Origin: Liolophura sinensis
Taxonomy: Eukaryota > Mollusca > Polyplacophora > Chitonida > Chitonidae
DNA: 64,000 nt
Direction: 5' to 3'
Assembly (NCBI RefSeq): GCF_032854445.1
Contig: NC_088307.1
Coordinates: 15,452,017 to 15,516,016 of the forward strand
Part shown: positions 1 through 13,000 of the stretch, piece after piece
Position numbering within the stretch: position 1 is the stretch's first letter
How the letters are laid out: the number at the start of each line of letters is the position of its first letter
Notes under the pieces: generated by a model
The model's database searches: none
What the model was told of the DNA's origin: nothing
The model's input: only the letters and a program-made list of their open reading frames with translations
Program-made: the position numbers and the translations under genes

Positions 1-1690
1 GATTTGTCAAGGGTCTGACCACAGACAATGCAGCATCACAGTCCGGCTGTAGCTTGACATCCATGGATTGGTCAAGTGTCTGACCTCAGACAGTGGGACA
101 TCACAGTCCGGCTGTAGCTTAACATCCATGGATTGGTCAAGTGTCTGACCTCAGACAGTGCAGCATCACAGTCCGGTTGTAGCTTGATATCCATGGATTT
201 GTCAAGTGTCTGACCTCAGACAGTGGGACATCACAGTCCGGCTGTAGCTTAACATCCATTGATTTGTCAAGTGTCTGACCTCAGACAGTGCAGCATCACA
301 GTCCGGTTGTAGCTTGATATCCATGGATTTGTCAAGTGTCTGACCTCAGACAGTGCAGCATCACAGTCCGGCTGTAGCTTAACATCCATGGATTGGTCAA
401 GTGTCTGACTAGAGACAGTGGGGCATCACAGTCCGGCTGTAGCTTGACATCCATGGATTTGCCAAGTGTCTGACCTCAGACAGTGCAGCATCACAGTCCG
501 GCTGTAGATTGACATCCATGGATTGGTCAAGTGTCTGACCTCAGACAGTGGGACATCACAGTCCGGCTGTAGCTTGATATCCATGGATTTGTCAAGTGTC
601 TGACCTCGGACAGTGGGACATCACAGTCCGGCTGTAGCTTAACATCCATGGATTTGTCAAGTGTCTGACCTCAGACAGTGGAGCATCACAGTCCGGCCGT
701 AGCTTGACGTCCAGAGATTTGTCAGGTGTCTGACCTCAGACAGTGCAGCATCACAGTCCGCCTGTAGCTTGACATCCAGGGATTTGCCAGGTGTCTGACT
801 ACAGACAGTGCAGCATCACAGTCCGCCTGTAGCTTGACATCCAGGGATTTGTCAGGTACCAGCATCACAGTCCGGCTGTAGCTTGACATCCATGGATTTG
901 TCAGGTGCCTGACTAGAGACAGTGCAGCATCACAGTCCGGCTTGTAGCTTGACGTCCATGGATTTGTCAGGTGTCTGACTACAGACAGTGCAGCATCACA
1001 GTCCGCCTGTAGCTTGACATCCATGTATTTGTCAGGTACCAGCATCACAGTCTGGCTGTAGCTTGACATCCATGGATTTGTCAGGTGTCTGACTACAGAC
1101 AGTGCAGCATCACAGACGGCTGTAGCTTGACATCCAGGGATTTATCAGATATCTGGCTAGAAACAATGGGGCACCACAGTCAGGCTGTAGCTTGACATCC
1201 AGGTATTTGTCAGGTACCTGGTTAGAAACAATGGGGCATCACAGCCCGGCTGTAGCTTGACATCCAGGCCATTTGTCAGGTGCCTGGTTAGGAACAATGG
1301 GGCATCACAGCCCGGCTGTAGCTTGACATCCAGGCCATTTGTCAGGTGCCTGGTTAGGAACAGTGGGGCATCACAGCCCGCCTGTAGCTTGACATCCAGG
1401 CCATTTGTCAGGCGCCTGGTTAGGAACAATGGGGCATCACAGCCCGGCTGTAGCTTGACATCCAGGCCATTTGTCAGGTGCCTGGTTAGGAACAGTGGGG
1501 CATCACAGCCCGCCTGTAGCTTGACATCCAGGCCATTTGTCAGGCGCCTGGTTAGGAACAATGGGGCATCACAGCCCGGCTGTAGCTTGACATCCAGGCC
1601 ATTTGTCAGGCGCCTGGTTAGGAACAATGGGGCATCACAGCCAGGCTGTAGTTTGACATCCTGGCCATTTGTCAGGTGCGTTGCTGGAGA
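1..1690. repeat. Minisatellite of 65/66-bp units
   Basis: About 26 tandem units. From 1 to about 1135 the period is 65 bp (CCATGG at 61, 126 and 191), with a core like GCATCACAGTCCGGCTGTAG. From about 1200 to 1690 the unit is a more uniform 66-bp variant containing GGCCATTTGTCAGG. Because 66 is divisible by three, this second block reads open on both strands, which explains the long repetitive ORFs there; I do not consider them genes. The array is cut by the left window edge and lies about 5 kb upstream of the CAP gene. Confidence 0.95.
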
Positions 1691-1724
1691 CAGTGGAAAC
1701 ATTCTATATTACCTACTTATTATA

Positions 1725-1835
1725 TATTCGTTACCAATGTTGCGGACGTTACGTACGTTACCAACGTCACTTGCGTTATCTGCGTTGCCGAGGTTACCTA
1801 CATCATCTATGTTACCTACGACAACCGTTGTTCAA
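1725..1835. repeat. Degenerate short GTTAC-rich repeat
   Basis: Quasi-repeats of GTTACC, GTTACG and GTTGCG every 9-15 bp directly follow the 65/66-bp array. No fixed period could be set by eye. Confidence 0.5.
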
Positions 1836-2500
1836 TCTTCTATCTTTCTCGTTCTATCTTTACGTTGCGTGCATGGAGACATCAAATTTTAATGGTGTAA
1901 GCCAATATATTTATGTAGCTTTTGTCTTATTTTACCTTATTAAATATCTTGGCATGAAACATTGTCACAAACGTAAATAATGAGTAATACCGATAAATTA
2001 TAATGGTTATTAACCTTTTCTTGTTCCCAACAGAACCGGACCTCCAGACATGAGAAAATACCACTGTTTCCTTCCAGTTGGATATAGCAATCAGTTTTAC
2101 AAGTAACATTTACACAAAACAGCTCAAGACATGTCAATAACCTTTTGGTGACAGTCTGTCAATCACCGACTGTCTATTACAAAGACAATGCTCCATAGTT
2201 CTACACTTTTGAATTATTAAATGCCACAAAATTACGGGAAGGCGTCAACTGTATGTCGACAATGACCTAGACAGGCACCGGAAGAACGATGATGAAACAA
2301 ACAACAGACACACACCTTGTCAGCTTTGTTTTGACTAAAAAATTGACTACTAAAATCGACAATCCCATACAACTGGACATATAAGGCTCATTTTCTCAGT
2401 TACCATCAGAAACTATTTGAAACTCTTCCATAAAATCGCTTCTAACCGTTTGTAGTATTCTTCCGGTCGGCACTGTTACTGTCAAACCTGACAGACGCTG

Positions 2501-2605
2501 CTGCCAAGCCTTCCCACGTACGACTGGAGAAGAAGTCAGCATTGAACTCACAGTGACCACATTGGTCAGAGGCTCATGGGTCATTGCGCTGTGTTGGTAT
2601 GCTGG
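2501..2605 (-). mobile_element. SINE family B fragment
   Basis: Antisense fragment matching the tRNA-like half of the full-length family B copy at 46771-46978. Shared blocks are CCCACGTACG, GAACTCACAGTGACCACATT and GGGTCATTGCGCTG. Diverged and partial. Confidence 0.6.
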
Positions 2606-2710
2606 CCACGAAGGCCCTCCAAATACATATAATTGTAACAAACCCTGAACAAAAATATCCATTTGCAGTGAAGTAAAATTAAGGTATGAAAGAAATGCCA
2701 AGGTGGTCTT

Positions 2711-3052
2711 GACCGGCCCCAATCGCTCGATAGAACGTCCGCTTTGAGCGGTAGATCCAGGGTCAATCCTGGATCGGGTCACACCTAAGACCTTAAAAGA
2801 AGAACTTGTAGCTCTCTCCCTTGGCGTTCAAGATTAAAAGATAATGCAAGGACTGGTTGACCCGTATCAGTGTAAAGGTTCATGTGGGGCAGCTTACTTG
2901 CCTTCGGTAAGTCGTCTGAGTGATGTAGCACCAGACAAAAGAGCGGTAGAAATCCGTCCTGCACTCTTCATGCACTCTAAGGACCCCTTCGTCGTCATAT
3001 TACTCAAAGCGTGTTAAGTATAAGGTTAAACGCTTAGCACTCACTCACTCAC
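2711..3052 (+). mobile_element. tRNA-derived SINE family A, diverged copy
   Basis: Starts GACCGGCCCCAATCGCTCGA, a decayed form of the tRNA-like head GACCGGCCCGGATAGCACAG of better copies. The body shows GGACTGGTTGACCCGTATCA and CTTACTTGCCTTCGGTAAGT, and the copy ends in the CACT-repeat tail typical of the family. Confidence 0.8.
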
Positions 3053-4704
3053 CAAGGCATTCTTTGCGGGCTATCTTTGCCAAAATTTTTATCATTCAAG
3101 TAATGTCTAATTAAAAACAACTCACAACTTGTCGATTTATTCTTTGAACGGCTTGGTTACCGATTTATTATATTCGGCTAAAACATTCCTTAGCGCCATC
3201 ATTGATACCTGTTATAGAGCTGCTGACTGCGAACGTTGAAGTCTGCTACACTGCAATAAACATTATTTCATCTAATTTTTGTTTTATTTATTCTTTTATT
3301 GTTTCCTAATTATGATAATGGCAATGTGCTAGGGATCGCGCAAGTTGTTACTATTTAAGCATTTGCATGAACAGATAGATCAAAACCCTAGTTGAAAATA
3401 GGTCATTTTCATCATTTGTCAGCTACCACACCGTCAGCTGCCACACTGTCAGCTATCACATTGTCAGCTACCACACTGACAGCTACCACACTATCAGCTA
3501 CCACACTGTCCGCTACCACATTAACCGCTCTGGATCGTTGCATTCACTAACATGGAACTCGGTCGGGTTGTCGGCGCTGTCCTCAAAGCTATACACAAAC
3601 AGGTGCCCTACGATCTTTAAATAATTCGGCATTCATGTCACCTCATTATGCAGGAATAATACAGACCACAACGTGGCAATCAAGTGTAACCGACGTATCA
3701 CTCCGACAGCATCAGATCTTCCCAAACCGCCATTTTCAAATCACGTGACTTTGTTGCTAGTGTGAACTCTCCTTACAATTAAGATCGTCTTCATTTTTCA
3801 CGATAGTTTGCTTAAATTTCTTCCGTGCATTGCTACTTGTCATTCACCTTCTTAATGATATACATGCTTTTATTTTGAATCCAAACGTTTCACGAGTTTA
3901 TCTTTTCCCGGACCATGTTGAGTGCGGCGGTCTGGAACTAAATATGATTGTCTGGAAAGTTTGGCTTGCTGTCTGTCCACCAGGTACTTATGTGATTATT
4001 GAGACGTTATGATCTAAATTACTCACGAATATCTCTTTGAAGACAGAATTACCACAGCATTAAAGACAACATTTCTTTTGTAGTGTACAGCTTTGACATA
4101 TTGAAGACAGCGTACTTGAAAAGACCGAGTTCCAGGTTAGTGAATGGAACACATCTGTGTTTCAGAAAGCTAAGATGGGAAGAATGAAAGAGATCTCAGA
4201 CCTGTTTAGTACTTGTCTGTTAGGTGATGGAGAACTTTGCTGGTCTGGGTATTGTCAATGTCCATTCCTAGTTCGGGTAGTGGAAATGAATCTGATAACT
4301 GGAAATGCCTACAGTTAGCTGTAAGTTTGCTTGTAGCTGTTGGGCGCATTTTGTGGAGAGCACGCGTGAGGTAACGTCGTGCCTGTTACGCTTATTGACC
4401 CTGAGCGAGCAAGGCATGAGCGTGTGTATCTCTGTCCTCTTTGCCTCCATGATTTGAAAGTGCAGCACATCTCACTCACAATTTGGCAATGGGGAAATCA
4501 TTTTGAACTGCTATTTCATCATCGCACGAGTGGTATAGTTGTACTCATTTCAAGTAGTTTTCATTTATGCACAGCTGACAATTTTGGTTATTTTCAGATT
4601 ACGATATGGTGACTCTAAAACGTGAAGACAAATAAACTATGAAAAAGGTCTTCGCTTCAGATACACATAACATTTTGCCTGTTGATTGCATAGCTTGCTA
4701 TCTA
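3053..4704. other. Intergenic DNA, no gene recognised
   Basis: AT-rich sequence without a recognisable coding exon. Open frames here are short and lack splice context or familiar motifs. It contains one small minisatellite at 3418-3522. Confidence 0.5.
3418..3522. repeat. Short 15-bp minisatellite
   Basis: About seven imperfect copies of a unit close to CAGCTACCACACTGT. Confidence 0.8.
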
Positions 4705-4895
4705 TTTAGCCCGACTCATGTGGCCTACATGGTTAAAGGGTGCACCTCGAAGTCGGGAGACCCTGGGAGCAAACGCGGGTCGGGTCACGCCAAAGATTTT
4801 TAAAATGGTTCTTGCTGCTGCCTTGAATGGCCCGGTATGCTCTTTCATAATTAGTCCATGGGCCAGGCTTGACATTGGTACCACCTGACATGACC
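4705..4895 (+). mobile_element. SINE-like element, family C
   Basis: A tRNA-like head (GTGGCCTACATGGTTAAA, then GACCCTGGGAGCAAACGCGG) is followed by a body ending near GGGCCAGGCTTGACATTGGT. An antisense relative of the 3' part is at about 5880-5960, so this is a dispersed repeat. Confidence 0.5.
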
Positions 4896-6840
4896 GAACC
4901 TAATTGGTACTAACATGTTTATAGGGTCTGTAGAAATAAATTAAAACATGATAGCATTTCTACAATGGTAGCTTTATCACACATTTTGATAAAATGAAAA
5001 CTTAGCTCACAAGGCGTTGTGCAAATCACAAAAAGCAAGAGAAACGTCATTATGTCGTGGACTCTCAGTTTAAGACCTGTTTAAACGGTTAAATTGTTTA
5101 TGAAAGGAAGAAATTTATCTGTCCACATTTTGTTTATATTTCATGTACATTGTTAGCTGAATATTCAATTGTCCTGTACATTTACATGTAAGATTTGCAA
5201 GGTTATCAACTGGGTTAATAACAGTTAATGAACAGTTTATATCCCCGGTGTGTACTTATTTTACTCACGTTCATTACAACGGTGGGTTATGGTAGATTAG
5301 CCCAGATAAGTAAACATTCATGTCATATCCTTACCTATGGTCTATATGTCTGAAAGCTACAGTGTCAGAGCAAACCTTTAATCAGATTTTTTGACTTTCC
5401 ATCAAGAATACTAGTGAATGAAAGTTTTAGAATCCAGTAAAAACACTGGATACTAGAGTGGCCTTTTCTGACCATATTGTGTATCATTTGGGTATTTAGA
5501 CCTGCAGTCAACAGTTACTTGTTAATACAACGATAGAATGCCCTAAGGTTTTACAAAACATAAACTTTATGTCTTCAGTCGTTTTCTGGCTGCAAAGAAA
5601 ATTGCCGACGCAGTCCTTTTGGTCGCTGTAGTTCACCCTTCTCCCAACCCAGAGAATGCTAAAATGTCATTTTCATCAACAAATCTGCCATTATGTTGGA
5701 GAAGAATAGCTTGAATTATTTAAGAAAATATTCCTGAGTTGATTGGACGTTTAAATAATGCTGTTATTGTATGACTGTTGGCAATATATGAGTTCGAACA
5801 CTGGACAATAAGTGCGTTTGCTAAAGGGGGCATAACCCGTACAAAGCTACTCTTCTCCGAGGGCTATCGTATCAAACCTAAAGGACAGGTGCCAGCCAGC
5901 CTGGGTGGTACCAATATGTGAAACTTTAGGCCTTGGCCCATGCACTAAATATTTATGTCGTCATGTCAGTTACAATTAGTTAAAACCACCTTTTCGTCAG
6001 ATAGTTAAAGTGGAAATTAAATTATTTCATTAAGGATCCAAAATGAGCGGGAGGGCAAATCACCTTTGGCTCTAGTAGTATCGGTATTCAATACGTATGC
6101 ATTCCATTTTACGTAAAGTGCGCACACCGGACATATCTATTACACGAATATGGTTGAAGGTTGACGATACAACCTCCCGATTCTTCATGAGGAGTCTGAA
6201 GTGCGTTTACCTTAACAAGCCCACGTGTGTAACACGAGGTCAAAAGTTCAACCGTGTTAGGAAAGGCAATGGTGTAAAGACAGCGGCGCATGCGCTCTGG
6301 CTATTATTACTTTCATTATTTTATTACTCAGCATGCGGTTTTGCCAATGACGTCGAATTTGCGCAACACGGTTTGCGGTATATTATGTAACATGACAACC
6401 GTATATTAACTCAGGGAAAATGACACTCAAGATGCATTTGGCGCACTGTGTCATTCTAAAGACACTTTAGGGCTCACATGCCTGCAACTGTTTGTATAAC
6501 TTGAAAAACGATAAGTTAGACTTAGCTTATCGCAGTGTTACCCTCACGCTATTAGAACATATACACGACACCCGCTATTGAGATGTTTATTAATTTAGGT
6601 TTGTTTTCGTAACTGTGTTGACACAGCTTGCATTTCATATGAGTTACCCAATGGTAGTTGTAATAAGGCTTGCATACCATATTGTTGTATTCCATGGTTA
6701 TATTGCTTGTTCGGGATCAGACAGTCTGGGATGTGTATGTCCACAGACTAGTTCAAGGGAGGCGAATATATATATATAAGAAAACGTTGTCCAATGATAC
6801 GTGGAAAGTGATTATTTAGGTAACTGAGAGTCACGTGATT
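4896..6840. other. Intergenic DNA upstream of CAP gene
   Basis: No exon or RNA gene recognised. The only assignable piece is the antisense family C fragment at 5822-5965. ATATATATATA occurs near 6767. Confidence 0.45.
5822..5965 (-). mobile_element. SINE-like family C fragment
   Basis: GGTGGTACCAATATGTGAAA followed by CCTTGGCCCATGCAC is the reverse complement of the 3' part of the 4705-4895 element. Confidence 0.45.
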
Positions 6841-6847
6841 TGAAGAT

Positions 6848-6855
6848 TATTTAAA
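6848..6855 (+). promoter_or_regulatory. Possible TATA box of the CAP gene
   Basis: TATTTAAA lies 83 bp upstream of the proposed start codon at 6931, a plausible spacing for a TATA box with a short 5' UTR. A TCACGTGA palindrome lies just upstream near 6831. Inferred from position only. Confidence 0.35.
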
Positions 6856-6930
6856 CACAATGCACACAATTTTTCGTCATTCGTGTGTGGAAGGTTTTGG
6901 TTAGGTTGTGCCAGTTCGTCAATCATCGTA

Positions 6931-7016
6931 ATGGCCTTGTTACAATTGACGGTTGCTGTCATTTGTGTGGCTCTTTCATCTTCCTTTGACTACAACGAAG
7001 AAACCGCAGCCATGTT
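6931..7016 (+). CDS. CAP gene exon 1: start and signal peptide
   Basis: ATG at 6931 opens 28 codons plus two bases (phase 2), with donor GTAAGT at 7017. The first 18 residues are a hydrophobic signal peptide; the next are FDYNEETAAM. Confidence 0.8.
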
Positions 7017-10000
7017 GTAAGTTGATATCAATTCCTTTTTTTCATAATTAATCGCAACATCTATACCATCGATTTGATAGTTTCATGATGAACTGAGGTT
7101 TATTTCGCTCCATCTTCTTGAAGACAAAGTTTCGGCACTTTGCTTCATCACCATCGCCATAGCCTCATCATATGATGGTGAACCCGGTATTTTTTGGACG
7201 TTCTGTTTGGTGTGTATGGAGGATAAATATTCTCTGTATTCTCCGCAGAGGGAGTTCAGCAAATATGCTGTATTTTAAATAGGGGTTTTCTAGTTGCGAG
7301 TTTACTGCAACAAAATGTCGCAACTTTACGCCGCTAAGTGGCCTCTGCGCCGCGCGTTGGACTGTCAGTAAAATGTAACATGATGGCACCTGACTGTATT
7401 AGTCTTCATTGATTGTGTTCTGGCTGTCATAGTTATACAGTAATTATTTATTTATTTGATTGGAGTTTTACGCCGTACTCAAGAGTATTTCACTTATATA
7501 ATGGCGACCAGCATTATGGTTGTAAAAAACTGGACCACGGTGCCCGTAACGACCAGCAGAAGGTTAGTTGTTGACTTTCCCACGTACGGCCTGGCTGTGT
7601 TATTGTTCATTAGTGTCCTCAGTGTGTTACTGTTTATTAGTGTTGTCCTGGCTGTGTTACTCTTCGTCAGCGATGTCCTGTCTGTATTATTGTTCATTAG
7701 TGTCCGGGCTATGTTATTGCTCATTACTTTTCTTACTATGTTATTGTTCATTAGTGTCCTGGCCGTGTTATTGTTCATTAGTGGTGTCCTGGCTGTGTTA
7801 CTATTTGTTAGCGCTGTCCACACTGTGTTATTGTTCATTAGTGGTGTCCTGGATGTGTTAGTATTTGTTACCGCTGTCCTGGCTATGTTATTGTTCATGA
7901 GTGTCCTGGCTGTGTTATTGTTCATTAGTGGTGTCCTGTCTGTGTTACTATTTGTTAGCGCTGTCCAGACTGTGTAATTGTCCATAAGTGTCCTGGCTGT
8001 GTTATTGTTCATTAGTTTCCTCACTTTGTTATTGTTCATAGTGTCCTGGGGGTGTTATTGTTCATTAGTGGTGTCCTGGTTGTGTTACTATATGTAAGCA
8101 CTCTCCAGACTGTGTTATTGTTCATTAGTGGTGTCCTGGCTGTGTTACTATTTGTTAGCGGTGTCCAGACAGTGTTATTGTTCATTAGTGGTGTCCTGGC
8201 TGTGTTATTGTTTATTAGTTTCCTGGCTTTGTTATTGTTCATTAGTGGTGTCTTGGCTGTGTTAGTATTTCTTAGCCGTGTCCTGGCTGTGTTATTGTTC
8301 ATTAGTGGTGTCCTGGCTGTGTTACTATTTGTTAGCGCTCTCCAGACTGTGTTATTGTTAATTAGTGTCCTGGCTGTGTTATTGTGTTATTAGTGGTGTC
8401 TTAGCTGTGTTACTGTTTGTTAGCGGTGTCCTGGCTATGTTATTGTTCATTAGTGTCATGTTGTGTTACTGTTCATTAATGGCGTCCTGGTTGTAATTAC
8501 TATTTGTTAGCTGTGTCTTGGTTTTTGTACGGTTTGTTAACGGTGTCCGGGGCTGTGCTATTGTTCATTAGTGTCCAGGGTATGTTATTGTTCATTAGTT
8601 TCCTGACTATGTACTGTTCATTAGTGGTCCTGGCTGTGTTATTCTTCGTTAGTGGTGTCTTGGCTGTGTTACTATTTGTTAGCGTTGTCCTGGCTGTGTT
8701 ATTGTTCGTTAGTGGTATCTTGGCTGTGTTACTATTTGTTAGCGGTGTCCTGGTTGTGTTAGTGTTCATTAACGGTGTCCTGGCTGTGTTATTGTTCATT
8801 AGTGTCCGAGTATGATATTGCTCATTAGTTTCCTGACTGTGCTATTGTTCATTAGTGGTGTCCTGTCTTTGTTACTCTTTGCTAGCGGCGTCCTGGCTGT
8901 GTTTCTGTTCACTAGTGGTGTCCTGGTTGTGTTACTGTTCATTAGTGGTGTCTTGGTTGTGTTAGTCCTTCGTTAGCGGTGTCCTGGCCATGTTATTGTT
9001 CATTAGTGCTCTGGTTGTGTTACTGTTCATTAGCGGTGTCCTGACTGTGTTACTGTACATTAGTGGTGTCCTGACTGTGTTACTGTTCATTAGTGGTGTC
9101 CTGACTGTGTTTACTGTTCATCAGTGGTGTTCTGACTGTTTTACACTTCACTAGCGGTGTTCTGGACTGTTTTACACTTAGCAGTGTTCTGACTGTTTTA
9201 CACTTCACTAGCGGTGTTCTGACCGTTTTAATCTTCATTAGGGGTGTTCTTACTGTTTTACACTTCATTAGTGGTGTTCTGGCTGTTTTACACTTCATTA
9301 GCAGTGTTCTGACCGTTTTAATCTTCATTAATCATTTCTTACCCCTATCATTCTTTATTGTTGCTGTCCTGGCTTTCACGCGGAAAATTCCCTGACCACG
9401 ATAGATGTATAGAATTCTTTCATTTCAACCTAAGTTCACAGGTCCCTCATTTAGGGTCGGTTAAGTGCGATGGAGTTTTAATGTTATCAACTACCTTGAT
9501 AGCAAAGCACTCTTTAAAGTGGTCCTTACCCATCTATTGTCACCCACAGCGACGAGCCTCCTTCTGAATCTAATCCCGGCGCAGGCGCGCACTCGAACAT
9601 CAGAGCTTGTTCCTTAGCACCTCATGCGATGAAATCGGGGTTGAGTCCAGACTGACGGACGAGCAGAAACAGTGGATTTTGGACTACCACAACGATCGGC
9701 GTGCGGAAAGTGGCAGTTCAAATATGAACAAAATGGTAGGTCGGTAAAGCGGGGCACCGGCAAAATTAATCCCCCAAATCAAAAATTTTGATCAAAATGG
9801 TAGTGTCTTGATGGATAAGTAATAGGTCTGCTAATTGGTTGAGAAGATGGCAAGACTCAGAGTTGGATAATTGACAGGTAACGATGTGGTCAAAATAAAA
9901 TGTCCATTGATTAGGACAATTGTTGTATATGTAAATCTCTGGGCTTGCAATTGTATCCAATGATACGTCCGGGGAAACATCTAGACGAAATTGTATAAAT

Positions 10001-13000
10001 TGTAATTGAGTCGAGGGTATACAAAAAATTGGTTTTTTTAGGTGTCTAAAAACTACAGTCAGTTAGCTAGCATACATATGAAATATGCATGAATCACACA
10101 AATTTGAAGATTGGCATTATACAAATTTGAGATATTAGACATAATTAAGGCTTTAATCTCACAGTCTCACATATTTATCATGCATCATCTCTGCAACTTA
10201 TTTTTTGCGTTCTAATTTTTTTTTCATAAATTGGTTTCACCGTCAGTTTGTGGACGATGACTTGGCCTGCCAGGCTCAGCGTGTGGTGGACTCCTGTCAG
10301 TGGGGTCACAATGATATCCGGGCGTAAGTAATTTACGATCTCTACTACAGTCCTCGCTGTTGATTAACTTGTTGGGTGGTTGTACCATGCTAAACGCTAC
10401 ATGTATCACTTAAAATTGACCGTGGACACGGTTGGATTATAGTCAATCAGGTGGTAACCGGGTGGAGACCACCGCACCTCACCTGAACGAAACCTGCCAG
10501 ATGTAACGCAACAACCGAACCGCCGAGCCCAATCTTCTGAGCCAAGTGGATTTCCGTCGGAAGCCATCATTTTATTTGTACTGTTACTATTATTTACTTT
10601 ATTTATTTATTTATTTATTTGATTAGCGTTTGAGTGCAATGCTCACGACTTTTCACTAATATGATGGCAAAACATGAATTCGAGCATGCCACCTAGCTGG
10701 TGAAATGCCTGATAATTGCAGCACTTAAATCATCTGAGCCAGACATCTGATCCAAACCCATCAATATGCCCGACTGTCAATGACCCTCACCTGTGTAATT
10801 CACCGGCCCGGATAACGCAGTTGGTAGAGCGTCCGCTTCGGGACCAGTAGATCCAGGATCGAGTCACACCTAAGACTTTAAAAGAGGAAGTTGTAACTTC
10901 CTCGCTTGGCGTTCAGCATGAAGGGGATAGTGCAACGACTGGTTGACCCGTATCAGTATAATGGCTCGGACGGGGTGGCTTACTTGCCTTCGGTAAGTCG
11001 TCCCAGTGAAGCAGCACTAAATAAAAGAGCGGTGGAAATCCGTCCTGCAACAAGGAGGCACATTACACGTACATGCACCCTAAGGATTCCTTCGTCGTCA
11101 TATGACTGAAAAATTGTTGAGTACGACGTTAAACCCCAAGCACTCACTCACTCACTCGCTCACTCGTTCACTCACTCACTCACTTGTGTAATTACTTCAG
11201 TTCCATGTGATGAATATTTCACTTACCGTGAGGATATTACCGTAAAGTACACAAAAACACTCGACAAACCGCCTTGTGAAAAGGTTACTGAACACTTAAA
11301 AGGATTTGAATTGGAAGATTCGATGCCAAACAGGCAATTCCGGTCATACCATATTTTAGGAAGGTTCTCAAACGTTAAGTGGCAAAAGATATACAACCTA
11401 TCATACTCGTACATAATTGTGATGTGTATAAATGAAAAATGTACCGTTAATAACTATTTCTTGTCTAAATTCTGAAAAGAGTTCACATGCTAACAACAAC
11501 ATGTTAAGAGATCCTCGTAACATCTTTTGAAAGTGCATATCTTTGCCAAAATTGTCAAGTATCTATCTCTCTAAGGCAATTATTTTTACTTTAAGGAAAA
11601 TACAACACTAGACAAAAATGTATATATGCATCGATAAAGAATCCCACAGGAAGTTAAAAAAATATTAATGTTCAGTTTTTGTGAGAAGTTGCATCACTGA
11701 GATATCGCAATTCAAAGAAAAATCGCATACATTGAGACAAAGGAAAGCGCCGCCACGTTATCAGTTTTAATGAATCAGGCGCGATTTACTCCTATAACTC
11801 CAAGACGCAACTTTTTCCACTTCCGTCAGCCGAACACTGATTTGCTTTTTACCATATGCATTTGACGTATGAGTGACGCGACATCGTATTTCCGGTTGCT
11901 CAAACATGACGTATCCCATGCCTTCTTAAAGGATTAGCGTCCAGATTTACCCACTGGTTCTAATTATAAAGCTTGTCCAGATTTACCCACTGGTTCTAAT
12001 TATTAAGCTTGTCCAGATTTACCCACCGGTTGTAATTATAAAGCTTGTCCAGGTTTACCCACTGGTTCTAATTATAAAGCTTGTCCAGATTTAACCACTG
12101 GTTCTAATTATAAAGCTTGTCCATATTTACCCACCGGTTGTAATTATAAAGCTTGTCCAGATTTACCCACCGGTTCTAATTATAAAGCTTGTCCAGATTT
12201 ACCCACTGGTTCTAATTATAAAGCTTGTCCAGATTTACCCACCGGTTGTAATTATAAAGCATGTCCAGATTTACCCACTGGTTCCTAATTATAAAGCTTG
12301 TCCAGATTTACCCACCGGTTCTAATTATAAAGCTTGTCCAGATTTACCCACCGGTTGTAATTATAAAGCTTGTCCAGATTTACCCACCGGTTGTAATTAT
12401 AAAGCTTGTCCAGATTTACCCACTGGTTCTAATTATAAAGCTTGTCCAGATTTACCCACCGGTTGTAATTATAAAGCTTGTCCAGATTTACCCACCGGTT
12501 GTAATTATAAAGCTTGTCCAGATTTACCCACTGGTTGTAATTATAAACCTTATAACCTGTTTAAACAGAGAAGATCAGTAGATGAAAAGCTGTCTAAAAA
12601 CACTGTCACACATCCACGACAACTCTCGGTCCGTACCATATTTAAGAGATTTCCACATAGGATGTTTAGTCGGAAGAATTCATCTTCTTGTCGAGAGTAT
12701 ATACATGTACTTACATTATCGGTGACAGTTTGATTAGACCTTCATCGCATGCTTAATAGCACTTCTCCGTTAACATACCATTATGAATTCGGCTGTTATA
12801 GACTATAATATGAGAAACTGTCGTATTATCTGCAGGAAAAAAGACGGCAAGATGCTGATTGGACAGAACATTGTAGCTGGTTACATCGACAAAGATGTCA
12901 AGGATGTTGACAAGGAGCTGATGATCAGGCTGAATAAGTATTACTTTGACGAAATAAAATACTACACGTATCCCGAACCGGATTGTATGGGGGACCACGA

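Noticed and set aside
1-1690. CRISPR-like array of direct repeats
   Set aside because: Units are contiguous degenerate 65/66-bp tandem repeats with no unique spacers, in a eukaryotic genome.
1157-1892. Two long repetitive ORFs on opposite strands (181 and 211 aa)
   Set aside because: They are translations of the 66-bp minisatellite, open because the period is divisible by three; no other coding signal.
10906-11109. 67-aa ORF MAFSMKGIVQRLVDPYQYNG, repeated at 15982 and 59394
   Set aside because: It is the body of SINE family A translated in one frame.
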